A stretch of DNA of 64,000 bases from NCBI GenBank assembly GCA_964464965.1, contig CAYXHM010000010.1:1-64000 (forward strand). Direction: 5' to 3'. The number at the start of each line of letters is the position of its first letter. The stretch's first letter is position 1. The translations under genes and the position numbers were made by a program. This stretch comes from UBA5543 sp964464965 (GTDB lineage: Bacteria; Bacteroidota; Bacteroidia; Chitinophagales; Chitinophagaceae). The notes beneath the pieces were generated by a model, which was not told the origin of the DNA, made no database searches, and worked only from the letters and a program-made list of their open reading frames with translations. Shown here piece after piece: positions 19,070 to 27,603 of this stretch.

Positions 19070-19103
19070 TTAGGGGACTTAGTTCCCCTAATTTTGCTTT
19101 TTG
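19070..19103 (+). terminator. Rho-independent terminator of the fasciclin gene
   Basis: TTAGGGGA pairs with TCCCCTAA around a 6-nt loop, followed by TTTTGCTTTTTG. It ends only 16 nt before the next start codon, so the promoter of the serine dehydratase gene must overlap it or lie upstream. Confidence 0.85.
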
Positions 19104-19118
19104 TAAAGCCACCCGGTA

Positions 19119-20567
19119 GTGATCAGAGAAAGTATTTCGGTATTCGACATTTTTAAGATAGGAATAGGTCCCAGCAGTTCGCACACATTAGGCCCATGGC
19201 GGGCAGCTCAACGTTTTATAGATACGCTGAAAAAAGGCGGTATTGAAAACGTGGAGAAAGTGAGTGTCTTGCTCTATGGGTCGTTAGCCAAAACAGGCAA
19301 GGGCCACGGTACGGATATTGCTGTGTTGTTAGGCCTGTGTGGCGAAGATCCGGTTACTTTTGATGTAAACGAAGTAACGCCAAGAGTTGAAAATATAAAA
19401 ACCACTAAGCAGCTTTATCTGAACGGACAGGTTGTTATACCTTTTGACTATGATACAGACCTGGTATTCCTTTATACGGAAAGCCTGCCTTTTCATCCCA
19501 ACGCTGTTACTTTCTTGTGCAGATATGAAGATGGTAAGGAAATTGCCGAAACCTATTATAGTATAGGTGGTGGCTTTGTAGTAAAAGAAGCCGATGATAA
19601 TATTGCCCGTGGCGATGTGCAACTCTCTTTCCCGATAGATACTGCTAATGATGTACTGCACTGGGGACGTAAAACCGGCCTGAGTATAGCTGAGATAGTG
19701 CTGGAGAATGAAAGTGAGTGGCGTAGTGAGAAAGCTACTAAAGATGGAGTACTGAATATCTGGCGCGTAATGCGTGAATGTATATACCGGGGCGCACATA
19801 TAGGAGGGGAATTGCCTGGCGGGCTTAATGTAAAACGCCGTGCAGAAGGTTTGAATAAGCGATTGCTGAACGGCCGTACATACAGTAACTACGATGAATG
19901 GGTGATGGCCATACGTGCGGGTGGAGAGAATTTTAAATATACACTTGACTGGGTAAGTTGTTTTGCACTGGCTGTAAATGAAGAGAATGCTTCATTTGGC
20001 AGGGTAGTAACAGCACCTACCAACGGTGCTGCAGGTGTAGTGCCTGCGGTATTGCAATACTTCATTACGTTTTGCGATGGGCTGGACGATGAAAAGATCA
20101 TCAATTTCCTGCTGACAGCCTCTGAGATAGGCAGCATCTTTAAAAAAGGTGCAACGCTTTCGGCTGCTATGGGTGGTTGCCAGGCAGAAATAGGTGTATC
20201 GTCTTCTATGGCAGCGGCGGCACTTACAGAGGCTTTGGGTGGCAGTGTACGCCAGGCACTGATGGCTGCGGAAATAGCCATGGAGCATCACCTGGGCCTT
20301 ACCTGCGACCCGGTGGGCGGACTGGTGCAGGTGCCATGTATAGAGCGTAATACGATGGGGGCAATTAAGGCCATCACTGCTTCTCAACTGGCTTTGGGCA
20401 GCAACCCCGATAATGCCAAAGTATCGCTGGACCATGCCGTGAAAAGTATGTGGGAGACCGCGCTGGACATGAACCATAAATACAAAGAAACATCTGAAGG
20501 CGGGTTGGCTATGCAGATAAGGGGAGAGGAAGAAGTGCATATACCATTGAGCCTACCGGAATGTTGA
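19119..20567 (+). CDS. sdaA: L-serine ammonia-lyase, iron-sulfur type, single chain
   Basis: Fe-S L-serine dehydratase that converts serine to pyruvate and ammonia. It is 482 aa with a GTG start giving MIRESISVFDIFKIGIGPSS. Beta and alpha domains are fused: the beta part has GPSSSHTLGPWRAA at about 16-30, and the alpha part has APTNGAAGVVPA. Three cluster cysteines are present, in GGCQAEIG, TCDPVGG and PCIERN. The only other start candidates lie inside the domain, so GTG is well supported. Confidence 0.95.
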   Translation: MIRESISVFDIFKIGIGPSSSHTLGPWRAAQRFIDTLKKGGIENVEKVSVLLYGSLAKTGKGHGTDIAVLLGLCGEDPVTFDVNEVTPRVENIKTTKQLYLNGQVVIPFDYDTDLVFLYTESLPFHPNAVTFLCRYEDGKEIAETYYSIGGGFVVKEADDNIARGDVQLSFPIDTANDVLHWGRKTGLSIAEIVLENESEWRSEKATKDGVLNIWRVMRECIYRGAHIGGELPGGLNVKRRAEGLNKRLLNGRTYSNYDEWVMAIRAGGENFKYTLDWVSCFALAVNEENASFGRVVTAPTNGAAGVVPAVLQYFITFCDGLDDEKIINFLLTASEIGSIFKKGATLSAAMGGCQAEIGVSSSMAAAALTEALGGSVRQALMAAEIAMEHHLGLTCDPVGGLVQVPCIERNTMGAIKAITASQLALGSNPDNAKVSLDHAVKSMWETALDMNHKYKETSEGGLAMQIRGEEEVHIPLSLPEC

Positions 20568-20603
20568 TGTTTTTTTTATATTTACCTCCTATAATTCAAC
20601 TGA

Positions 20604-22610
20604 ATGAACCTGAAAATCATATCATTTTTCTTATGCTTCCTCTTATCGCTTTCTGCACAGGCATATCATCCTTTTGTAGATAATGAAAGTTTTTTTCTTC
20701 AGCATTTAAAGAGGGGAAATTATTCACTGGATACAACTGCCAATGCAATAGTATTATATGAATACGGTGCCTATAAAATGTATAGGAAACCTGACGGTCA
20801 GTTATACTTTAATATTTATACACGGCGCGTAGTTAAGATATTATCCTCAAAAGGTATTTCAGAAGCAGATATCTCTATCCCTTACCCTTCCTCAAACAAC
20901 ATTGATTCACGCCCTGTGAAAATTGTTGGAAAGACATATAGCCTGGATGGCAATGGCAAAGTAAGCATGAAACAGTTGGATGATAAAGTAATCAGTATTA
21001 ATGTGATAAATGATTACTATAAGCTACTGAAATTTAGCCTGCCGGCTGTTACAGAAGGTTGTGTTATAGATTACACATACGAAATAGATCAACCTGCAAC
21101 TATTACATTTGTCGATTGGCGGTTTCAGGATATGATACCTGTGTTGCATAGTGAACTGTCTGCTACATATCTTAATGAGTTCCAGGTTGCTACTATTACC
21201 AAGTCATCGGTTGATTTTAAAGAAATTGCTGATAATGATATTTTAGCTATGGTAGATTCGGTTGTGCCATTGGCTTATAAAGCAGGCAATAGTAGTTTTA
21301 GTAAAGCAACTACTATGAAATGGGTAAGGAGAAACTTACCTGCAATAATTGAAGAGCCATACCTGTATAACATAGAAGATAATATTGACAGGCTGGATAT
21401 GTACGTGGTAGGTTCTCCTTATGATGCTTCTTTTACACTTGGGAGCTGGCCCGGCTTTAATAAAATGATGCATTCAAGGTTTGCACTCTATATTAACGCT
21501 CCCCTCGCAAGGCAAGCTATCAGGAAATTATCAAAAGAAATATTCACAGAGGTAAAGCTTTCATCGCAAACAGACAGCGCTAAACATATTTATAATTATG
21601 TAAGGAACAATTATAATGCCACTGAAAAATATCTTGATGTTACAAGCAGGAAACCTCAAACTGTAATAGATGAAAAGAAAGGCACCTCGGCAGAGATAAA
21701 TTTGTTGTTATTTAAATTGTTGGAAGAAGTCGGCATCAAAAGCAATTTTGTAATGATTGCTACAAGAGAGGCCGGTAAAATGATTCCGGAATGCCCTGTT
21801 GTTGACAATGTGACTTATATGGTATGCCGTGCTGAGGTGGATGGGCGTGTTTGTTATTTAGACCCTACCGAAAAATATAATCCTTTTGGTGTAATGTCTC
21901 CATCTTGTTACAATGGCATGGCGTGGGTTGTAGATGATAAAGGATATATGGTGAACATTGCTCCGGATAGCCTGCGCGAGCGTACAAGTATTGTTATCAC
22001 CACAGAAAACCCGGCAGTCAGCGATTATACGATAAATATCATGCAGGTGATAGGGCATGTAGCAGGTGCTGCATATCGCAAAGAGTGGATCAATGACAAG
22101 TCTAAGCAAGATGAATACATTCACGAATTAGTTAAATCTTTTCCTTTTGAAGGGGAGCTGCTGAATTATGAAGTGAAAAATTTCAATGATATTGACGACC
22201 AGTTAAAAATAGCTATCAGGATGAAACTGGATTTGCCCGATAATGGTAGTACATTTTTCAACCCCTCTATTTTTAATTATTACGACCATAATCCTTTTAT
22301 GGCCACAATGCGAACTAATCCTGTAGAATTACCATATGCAATAGATTATAATTACATGATTAACCTTACATTGCCTGAAGGTTATTCTGTTTCAGAATTC
22401 CCCTCATCATTCAGCTGTAAACTTGATGATAAGAATACATACAGGTATATGGTAGAATACAGTGAAGATGCCCGGATGCTTTCAGTAGTTACAAGGTTAA
22501 GTCTCGCAAATACATACTTTGATGTTGCTAATTATGGAGCGATACAGACTTTTTTTAACAACGTAATTGCCCAACAGAGCAAACCTGCTCTTTTAATGAC
22601 AAAAAGGTAA
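20604..22610 (+). CDS. DUF3857 exported protein with degenerate transglutaminase-like domain
   Basis: Exported protein of 668 aa (signal about 1-20, MNLKIISFFLCFLLSLSAQA). It has an N-terminal DUF3857 beta-domain (about 45-240), a transglutaminase-like core (about 310-430) and a C-terminal beta-rich region. In the core, the position that is GDCKALS in the downstream paralogue reads GTSAEIN, so the catalytic cysteine is missing. The histidine position (FNHVI in the paralogue) reads VTYMV. The product is therefore probably a non-enzymatic binding domain. The next gene is a paralogue 3 nt downstream, so the two form one operon, probably acting in the periplasm. Confidence 0.85.
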   Translation: MNLKIISFFLCFLLSLSAQAYHPFVDNESFFLQHLKRGNYSLDTTANAIVLYEYGAYKMYRKPDGQLYFNIYTRRVVKILSSKGISEADISIPYPSSNNIDSRPVKIVGKTYSLDGNGKVSMKQLDDKVISINVINDYYKLLKFSLPAVTEGCVIDYTYEIDQPATITFVDWRFQDMIPVLHSELSATYLNEFQVATITKSSVDFKEIADNDILAMVDSVVPLAYKAGNSSFSKATTMKWVRRNLPAIIEEPYLYNIEDNIDRLDMYVVGSPYDASFTLGSWPGFNKMMHSRFALYINAPLARQAIRKLSKEIFTEVKLSSQTDSAKHIYNYVRNNYNATEKYLDVTSRKPQTVIDEKKGTSAEINLLLFKLLEEVGIKSNFVMIATREAGKMIPECPVVDNVTYMVCRAEVDGRVCYLDPTEKYNPFGVMSPSCYNGMAWVVDDKGYMVNIAPDSLRERTSIVITTENPAVSDYTINIMQVIGHVAGAAYRKEWINDKSKQDEYIHELVKSFPFEGELLNYEVKNFNDIDDQLKIAIRMKLDLPDNGSTFFNPSIFNYYDHNPFMATMRTNPVELPYAIDYNYMINLTLPEGYSVSEFPSSFSCKLDDKNTYRYMVEYSEDARMLSVVTRLSLANTYFDVANYGAIQTFFNNVIAQQSKPALLMTKR

Positions 22611-22613
22611 ATA

Positions 22614-24536
22614 ATGAAATCCTGCCTTGTATTTTTTCTCTTGCTGCAATCGGTTTTCGCTCATGCCGATAATCATGTTCCCGCTCTGGCAACTGCGGGT
22701 ATTAATAAGGATTTGCTGGTAAATGCAAATGCGGTTTTGAGAGTGTATGCAATGGAAATTGCTATAGACAAAACAGGTAAAGGCACTACGGTTTCAGAAG
22801 ACTTTACAGTTACGGTACTTAATGAACAGGGCAAAGAGTTTGGAAACTATGCTGAAAGTTACGGAAGCATTCAAAGCGTTTTAGATTTTGAAGGGATGAT
22901 TTTTGATAAGAATGGGAAATATATACAGAAAATAAAAAAATCTGATGTGCGTGTTTCCAACTCTTCGCTTGGCAGTGGTTATTATGATGATGCCATGTTA
23001 TGGAGTTACACAGTAAAAGGAATTGAGTATCCTTACACTATAAGGTATCATGTAGTTTATAAACAAAATCACACTTTTTACATTCCGTCATTTATTCCCG
23101 AAATGGATGAAGGATGCGCAGTAGAGAAAGCCTCACTAACAATTAAGAAGCCAGCAACGTTTAGTTTTAATTACAGGCAGTTCGGCTACGATGAGCAATG
23201 GCCACAGGTAACAATAAATGAAGAAGATGATTCTGTATTCCGGTGGGAGTGTGGTAATATCAAGGCACAAAAGAATGAGCCGCTTGCATACAGAACACTA
23301 TACACAGCCGGTACCGTAATTATAGCGCCAGTAAAATTCAACCTGGAAAATTATGTGGGTGATATGAGTAGCTGGGAGCGTCTCAGCAGTTTTGTTTACG
23401 ACCTGAATGATAAAAGGGATAAATTACCTGAGCACGTAATAGCTAAAGTAAAGGAACTGACAGCAAATGAAACAGACATCAGAAAAAAGGTAGCAGTATT
23501 GTATAAGTATTTGCAGGATAATACCAGGTATGTTGCTATAGAGTATGGAATAAATGGCTGGCAGACACTGGATGCTACTTATACAGCAACTAACAAATAT
23601 GGCGATTGTAAAGCCCTGAGTTATTATATGAAAGGCTTACTTTCAGTCGCGGGTATTCAATCAAATGCTGTGTTGGTATATGCCGGTGAAGAAAATGATC
23701 ATGAAATAATCAGCAACTTCCCTTGTGTCGAATTTAATCATGTTATATTAATGGTGCCACTTAACCCCGATACTATATGGTTAGAATGTACCAGTAAGGA
23801 TTTACCTGCAGGATATCTGAGTGATTTTACACAAAACAGGGATGTACTGGTTTTGGCACACGAAAACGGCGGTTTAATACGCACACCGGTTTATGATACG
23901 GCTTATAATATTATACGTAGAAACTCGATTGTTAAATATGGTGAAAAAGGTAGTCTTATAGCTACTGTCAGGAATAATTATTTTGGCGAACCTGCTGTAA
24001 AAACGTTGTGGAATACAGCACGTAAAAGCGTTTCTGAAATTGACCATTATGCGAGTAGTAAGTTTAGCCTGGCCTCTTATGATGTTATAACTGCTAAATA
24101 TGAATCCAGGCATAACGACATGGTTCTTGAAATGTCAGAAGAATGTACGTTGAAAATAAATTATATGGTTACTGCAACTGACAATTACCTACTGCTGGAT
24201 TATGACGTATTGCCGCTCGATTTACCTTCGGTTTTCCAGGCAGGCCAAAGGTTGTCAAAATTCAGGATTAGTAAAAGTACCAATGTTATAGATAGCTTTG
24301 TTATCGAACTGCCGGATACAAGTAAAATATACCAGGTGCCAACAGACGAAACAATAACCACGACATTCGGAATGTATAAAAGGTCAATGAGGCTTGATGG
24401 TACAAAATTGATTGTATTACGTCAGTTTACTCAAAGGCAGGGTTTGTATGATCCGGAATTGTTTACTGAATACCAACGATGGCTTCGTAAGATTGAGAAG
24501 GATGGCCAAAAAAATGTAATTCTTGGTAAATCTTAA
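22614..24536 (+). CDS. DUF3857/transglutaminase-like exported protein
   Basis: Exported protein of 640 aa and a paralogue of the gene just upstream. Signal peptide at 1-18, DUF3857 domain at about 50-240, transglutaminase-like core at about 280-420. The expected Cys-His-Asp triad is visible: C in KYGDCKALSYYM (about residue 338), H in EFNHVILMV (about 378) and D in TSKDLPAG or nearby. It may act on peptides or proteins in the periplasm or at the surface; the substrate is unknown. Gene spacing of 3 nt implies co-translation with the paralogue. Confidence 0.88.
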   Translation: MKSCLVFFLLLQSVFAHADNHVPALATAGINKDLLVNANAVLRVYAMEIAIDKTGKGTTVSEDFTVTVLNEQGKEFGNYAESYGSIQSVLDFEGMIFDKNGKYIQKIKKSDVRVSNSSLGSGYYDDAMLWSYTVKGIEYPYTIRYHVVYKQNHTFYIPSFIPEMDEGCAVEKASLTIKKPATFSFNYRQFGYDEQWPQVTINEEDDSVFRWECGNIKAQKNEPLAYRTLYTAGTVIIAPVKFNLENYVGDMSSWERLSSFVYDLNDKRDKLPEHVIAKVKELTANETDIRKKVAVLYKYLQDNTRYVAIEYGINGWQTLDATYTATNKYGDCKALSYYMKGLLSVAGIQSNAVLVYAGEENDHEIISNFPCVEFNHVILMVPLNPDTIWLECTSKDLPAGYLSDFTQNRDVLVLAHENGGLIRTPVYDTAYNIIRRNSIVKYGEKGSLIATVRNNYFGEPAVKTLWNTARKSVSEIDHYASSKFSLASYDVITAKYESRHNDMVLEMSEECTLKINYMVTATDNYLLLDYDVLPLDLPSVFQAGQRLSKFRISKSTNVIDSFVIELPDTSKIYQVPTDETITTTFGMYKRSMRLDGTKLIVLRQFTQRQGLYDPELFTEYQRWLRKIEKDGQKNVILGKS

Positions 24537-24572
24537 TGAATAGAACGTTCCGGTTAATAGAAACAGAAATAC

Positions 24573-24580
24573 TACTTTCG
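24573..24580 (+). promoter_or_regulatory. Probable -7 element for kdsA (one mismatch)
   Basis: TACTTTCG differs from TAnnTTTG at one base and ends 4 nt before the kdsA ATG, which would make the transcript leaderless. Confidence 0.4.
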
Positions 24581-24584
24581 CAAT

Positions 24585-25412
24585 ATGAATACTGAAATAC
24601 TGCAGGGTTTATTTGCCCGTCAATATAATAAAGAAAACTTCTTTTTGCTGGCAGGGCCATGTATCGTAGAGGGTGAGGAAGTGATTATGCGTACTGCAGA
24701 AAAAGTGGTAGGTATATGCAGCAGGTATAATATACCCTTAGTATTCAAATCTTCTTACCGGAAAGCAAACCGTACCCGGCTGGACAGCTTTACAGGCATA
24801 GGAGATGAGGCTGCTCTGAAAATACTGGCAAAAGTCCGTGATACATTTAATGTGCCGGTAGTAACAGATATACATGCTGCTGACGAAGCTGCTAAGGCTG
24901 CTGAATATGTAGATGTATTGCAGATACCGGCATTCCTCTGCCGCCAGACAGACCTGTTGGTAGCGGCCGCAAAAACAGGCAAGGTAGTGAACGTTAAGAA
25001 AGGGCAGTTCCTGAGCCCGGAGGCCATGCAGTTTGCAGTAACTAAACTACAAGAGAGCGGAAACAACAATGTAATGCTTACAGACAGGGGCACAACTTTT
25101 GGCTATCATGATTTGATAGTTGATTACCGTGGCATACCTACAATGAGAAATATGGGAGTGCCCGTTATACTGGATTGTACCCATTCGCTGCAACAACCTA
25201 ACCAAAGTAGCGGAGTAACAGGTGGCAATCCCACCATGATAGAAACTATAGCGCGTGCCGGCATTGCAGTGGGGGCCGATGGGTTGTTTATAGAAACGCA
25301 TCCTGACCCGTCAAAAGCAAAATCTGATGGTGCTAATATGCTGCACCTTGACATGCTGGATGGCCTGATGGACAAATTGACCAGGTTGCGTGCAGTGGTG
25401 AATACGCTGTAG
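24585..25412 (+). CDS. kdsA: 3-deoxy-8-phosphooctulonate synthase
   Basis: Condenses phosphoenolpyruvate with arabinose 5-phosphate to KDO-8-phosphate, the first committed step toward the KDO of lipopolysaccharide. It has a normal length of 275 aa. Signature segments are LLAGPCIVEGEE, VFKSSYRKANR, QIPAFLCRQTDLL, NVKKGQFLSPEAM and LIVDYRGIPTM. There is no separate KDO gene beside it; the two upstream genes encode exported proteins of unknown role. Confidence 0.97.
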   Translation: MNTEILQGLFARQYNKENFFLLAGPCIVEGEEVIMRTAEKVVGICSRYNIPLVFKSSYRKANRTRLDSFTGIGDEAALKILAKVRDTFNVPVVTDIHAADEAAKAAEYVDVLQIPAFLCRQTDLLVAAAKTGKVVNVKKGQFLSPEAMQFAVTKLQESGNNNVMLTDRGTTFGYHDLIVDYRGIPTMRNMGVPVILDCTHSLQQPNQSSGVTGGNPTMIETIARAGIAVGADGLFIETHPDPSKAKSDGANMLHLDMLDGLMDKLTRLRAVVNTL

Positions 25413-25419
25413 CAGGTTT

Positions 25420-26400
25420 CTAGTCTTCGCTTACTTTTATAATGATCTTCCCTTTGAATTTACCACTACCAAAGTGGTGGAATGCTTCTGCCGTTTTGCT
25501 TAATGGATATACGCTGTCTATTACAGGTTTCAGCGTACCTTCTTCGCAAAGCTGCATCAGTATATCTAAGTCATTTCTATTTGGCTTGAAACCATGTATG
25601 CCCAACTGTTTACTGCGGAACTTGTTGAGCAGTGGTTGTATCAACATCATTTGCGCTAACAAGCCACCCATAGAACCACCTATCATTACAAAACGTCCGT
25701 TAGCCGTTAATGCCCTGCTATAGTCGGCAATTGTGCGGTGGGCAATAACATCCAGTACCAGGTCATACTGTTTTGTACCTGCGGTATAATCTTCTATCCT
25801 GTAATCAATGAAATGGTCGGCACCCAATTCGCGGAGCATGTCAAATTTTTCAGCAATGTCAACACAGGTAACTACGGCACCTTTTGATTTTGCATATTGT
25901 ACGGCCAATGTACCCACGCTACCACCTGCGCCGTTAATGAGTACGTTATCCCCATTTTTTATATGCCCTTTGTCACGCAGCGCCTGTATAGCTAACAACC
26001 CTGCTTGAGGTAGTGCAGCCGTGTCCTCAAAATTTATGTTTGGTGATTTAAGGGCTAATGCTTTTTCATGTACAGAAACATATTCTGCAAAAGCACCAAA
26101 GCCATAACCTGAAATGTCTCCGAAAACTTCATCGCCGGGCTTGAAATGTTTTACGTCCTTACCAACCTGCTCTACAACGCCTGCAATGTCCGACCCGATA
26201 ATGGGTTTGCGGGGTTTGGAAAAGCCTGTTAATATACGTACCAGGAAAGGCTTGCCCACTATCATATCCCAATCCCAGGAGTTAATGGAGGCTGCATGTA
26301 CTTTTACAAGTACTTCATTATCTTTTGGCACCGGCTTTGGCACTTCTGCAAGGCTCAGGTTATCCGGCCCGCCATATTGGTGATATACTATTGCCTTCAT
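25420..26400 (-). CDS. MDR-family NAD(P)-dependent alcohol dehydrogenase/quinone oxidoreductase
   Basis: Medium-chain dehydrogenase/reductase of 326 aa. The N-terminal GroES-like domain (about 1-120) includes IIGSDIAGVVEQVG and lacks the zinc-ligand cysteines, as in the quinone oxidoreductase branch. The Rossmann domain has NGAGGSVGTLAVQYAKSKGAV (about 150-170), a family glycine motif, and VCVD-like acidic strand end TCVDIAEKF. Cofactor preference and substrate are not evident. It converges on kdsA with an 8-nt gap. Confidence 0.87.
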   Translation of the reverse strand: MKAIVYHQYGGPDNLSLAEVPKPVPKDNEVLVKVHAASINSWDWDMIVGKPFLVRILTGFSKPRKPIIGSDIAGVVEQVGKDVKHFKPGDEVFGDISGYGFGAFAEYVSVHEKALALKSPNINFEDTAALPQAGLLAIQALRDKGHIKNGDNVLINGAGGSVGTLAVQYAKSKGAVVTCVDIAEKFDMLRELGADHFIDYRIEDYTAGTKQYDLVLDVIAHRTIADYSRALTANGRFVMIGGSMGGLLAQMMLIQPLLNKFRSKQLGIHGFKPNRNDLDILMQLCEEGTLKPVIDSVYPLSKTAEAFHHFGSGKFKGKIIIKVSED

Positions 26401-26431
26401 CTGTATAGATTACTTGTTTTGTAAATCTAAC

Positions 26432-27478
26432 CTAATCGGGCAATATTTCTACGCCTATGTTCCTGTAAGAAGATGGCCTGTAAGGATTGGAATTTAAATC
26501 AACACTATTGCCATGCAGGATAGCATTATAATGTTTAAATGAAACAGGCTCTAATACAGTACGCCCATGCAGTGTAAGGAAGTAACTATGTCCTTCGCCA
26601 ACCACAGGATGGAAGTTGATATAAAGCGCTTTGTTGCTGACCGGTTTGCGCAACCTCCTGCCCAATTGTTTCTTTTTATTAAACAGTTCCGGCCAGTACA
26701 GTGTGCGGTCTTCGGGGTTGTAATGCACATAAATATTTTCAGCAAATTGTATTTTGTCCAGCCATTTTGCATGGCGTCGTTGTGGCACACATGGCGCATT
26801 CAGGATGATGTTATTAGCCCAAACCGTGTCATTTAATAGTTGTAGCTGTTTCTTTTTTACGGTCTGCTCCATTAGGTAGTTACCCATGCTGTGAAAGAAG
26901 AGGGTCATATTGCCTGTACCCAATTTATCTTGTATGTGTTGCTCCTTGATGGTTTTTAAAACGGGCACGTAGTCTTTATAACTAGCCCTGGCGTTTTTAA
27001 TGGAAAACAGGTAATTGCCCAGTTGTTTTTTGTTGGTAGTGATGCTCGGGTAATCCAGCATAATGACGTTTACCTTGTACTGCGTATTCATCATCATTCC
27101 TCTATTAAGTTCTGCCGTAAATATTTTACCCATGCCTTCGGTATATATTACCCAGTCACGGTTCCTTTCCGGCATATGCTTTACAGCCGCTTGCAGGTCC
27201 TTCACTTTCAGTACATGCCATTTGCCCTTGTATGCATACACGAAGAAGTATAGAAGCTCGCCATCTCCACGTACTTCACTCATAAAGCGCAGCTTGTTTT
27301 CTGTTTTACCCCTGTTGCTGATAACGATGATTGCACTGTCTATATCTGAGAAATCTTTTACAGCGGGTTTTTCTTCATAAACCAGCCGCTCCCACCAGTT
27401 AGTGTCGTTAAAAGGATAATTCTGTGCAAATGCAGGGCAAGTGATGAGTGTAAAAATGATTAAAAAAAACCTGTACAT
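26432..27478 (-). CDS. Exported alpha/beta-hydrolase-like protein (DUF900-like)
   Basis: Protein of 348 aa with a signal peptide (about 1-18). The middle of the protein has a nucleophile elbow FFHSMGNYLMEQ (serine at about residue 199) of the kind seen in DUF900-type alpha/beta hydrolases. A later aspartate (HYNPEDRTLYW) and histidine (VVGEGHSYF) could complete a triad. Substrate unknown. It is probably periplasmic. It precedes the MDR oxidoreductase by 31 nt on the same strand, but the two have no obvious shared function. Confidence 0.7.
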   Translation of the reverse strand: MYRFFLIIFTLITCPAFAQNYPFNDTNWWERLVYEEKPAVKDFSDIDSAIIVISNRGKTENKLRFMSEVRGDGELLYFFVYAYKGKWHVLKVKDLQAAVKHMPERNRDWVIYTEGMGKIFTAELNRGMMMNTQYKVNVIMLDYPSITTNKKQLGNYLFSIKNARASYKDYVPVLKTIKEQHIQDKLGTGNMTLFFHSMGNYLMEQTVKKKQLQLLNDTVWANNIILNAPCVPQRRHAKWLDKIQFAENIYVHYNPEDRTLYWPELFNKKKQLGRRLRKPVSNKALYINFHPVVGEGHSYFLTLHGRTVLEPVSFKHYNAILHGNSVDLNSNPYRPSSYRNIGVEILPD

Positions 27479-27603
27479 GAAAATATAACAACCCGTTTGG
27501 GAAGATGGTTTAAAGTTACGGTAAATGCTATAACCCGCTTAGGGGTATAGATTTTCGCTTATTTATCCATATTTTCAGCCTTTCTTATCAATTAGGTAAA
27601 TTC

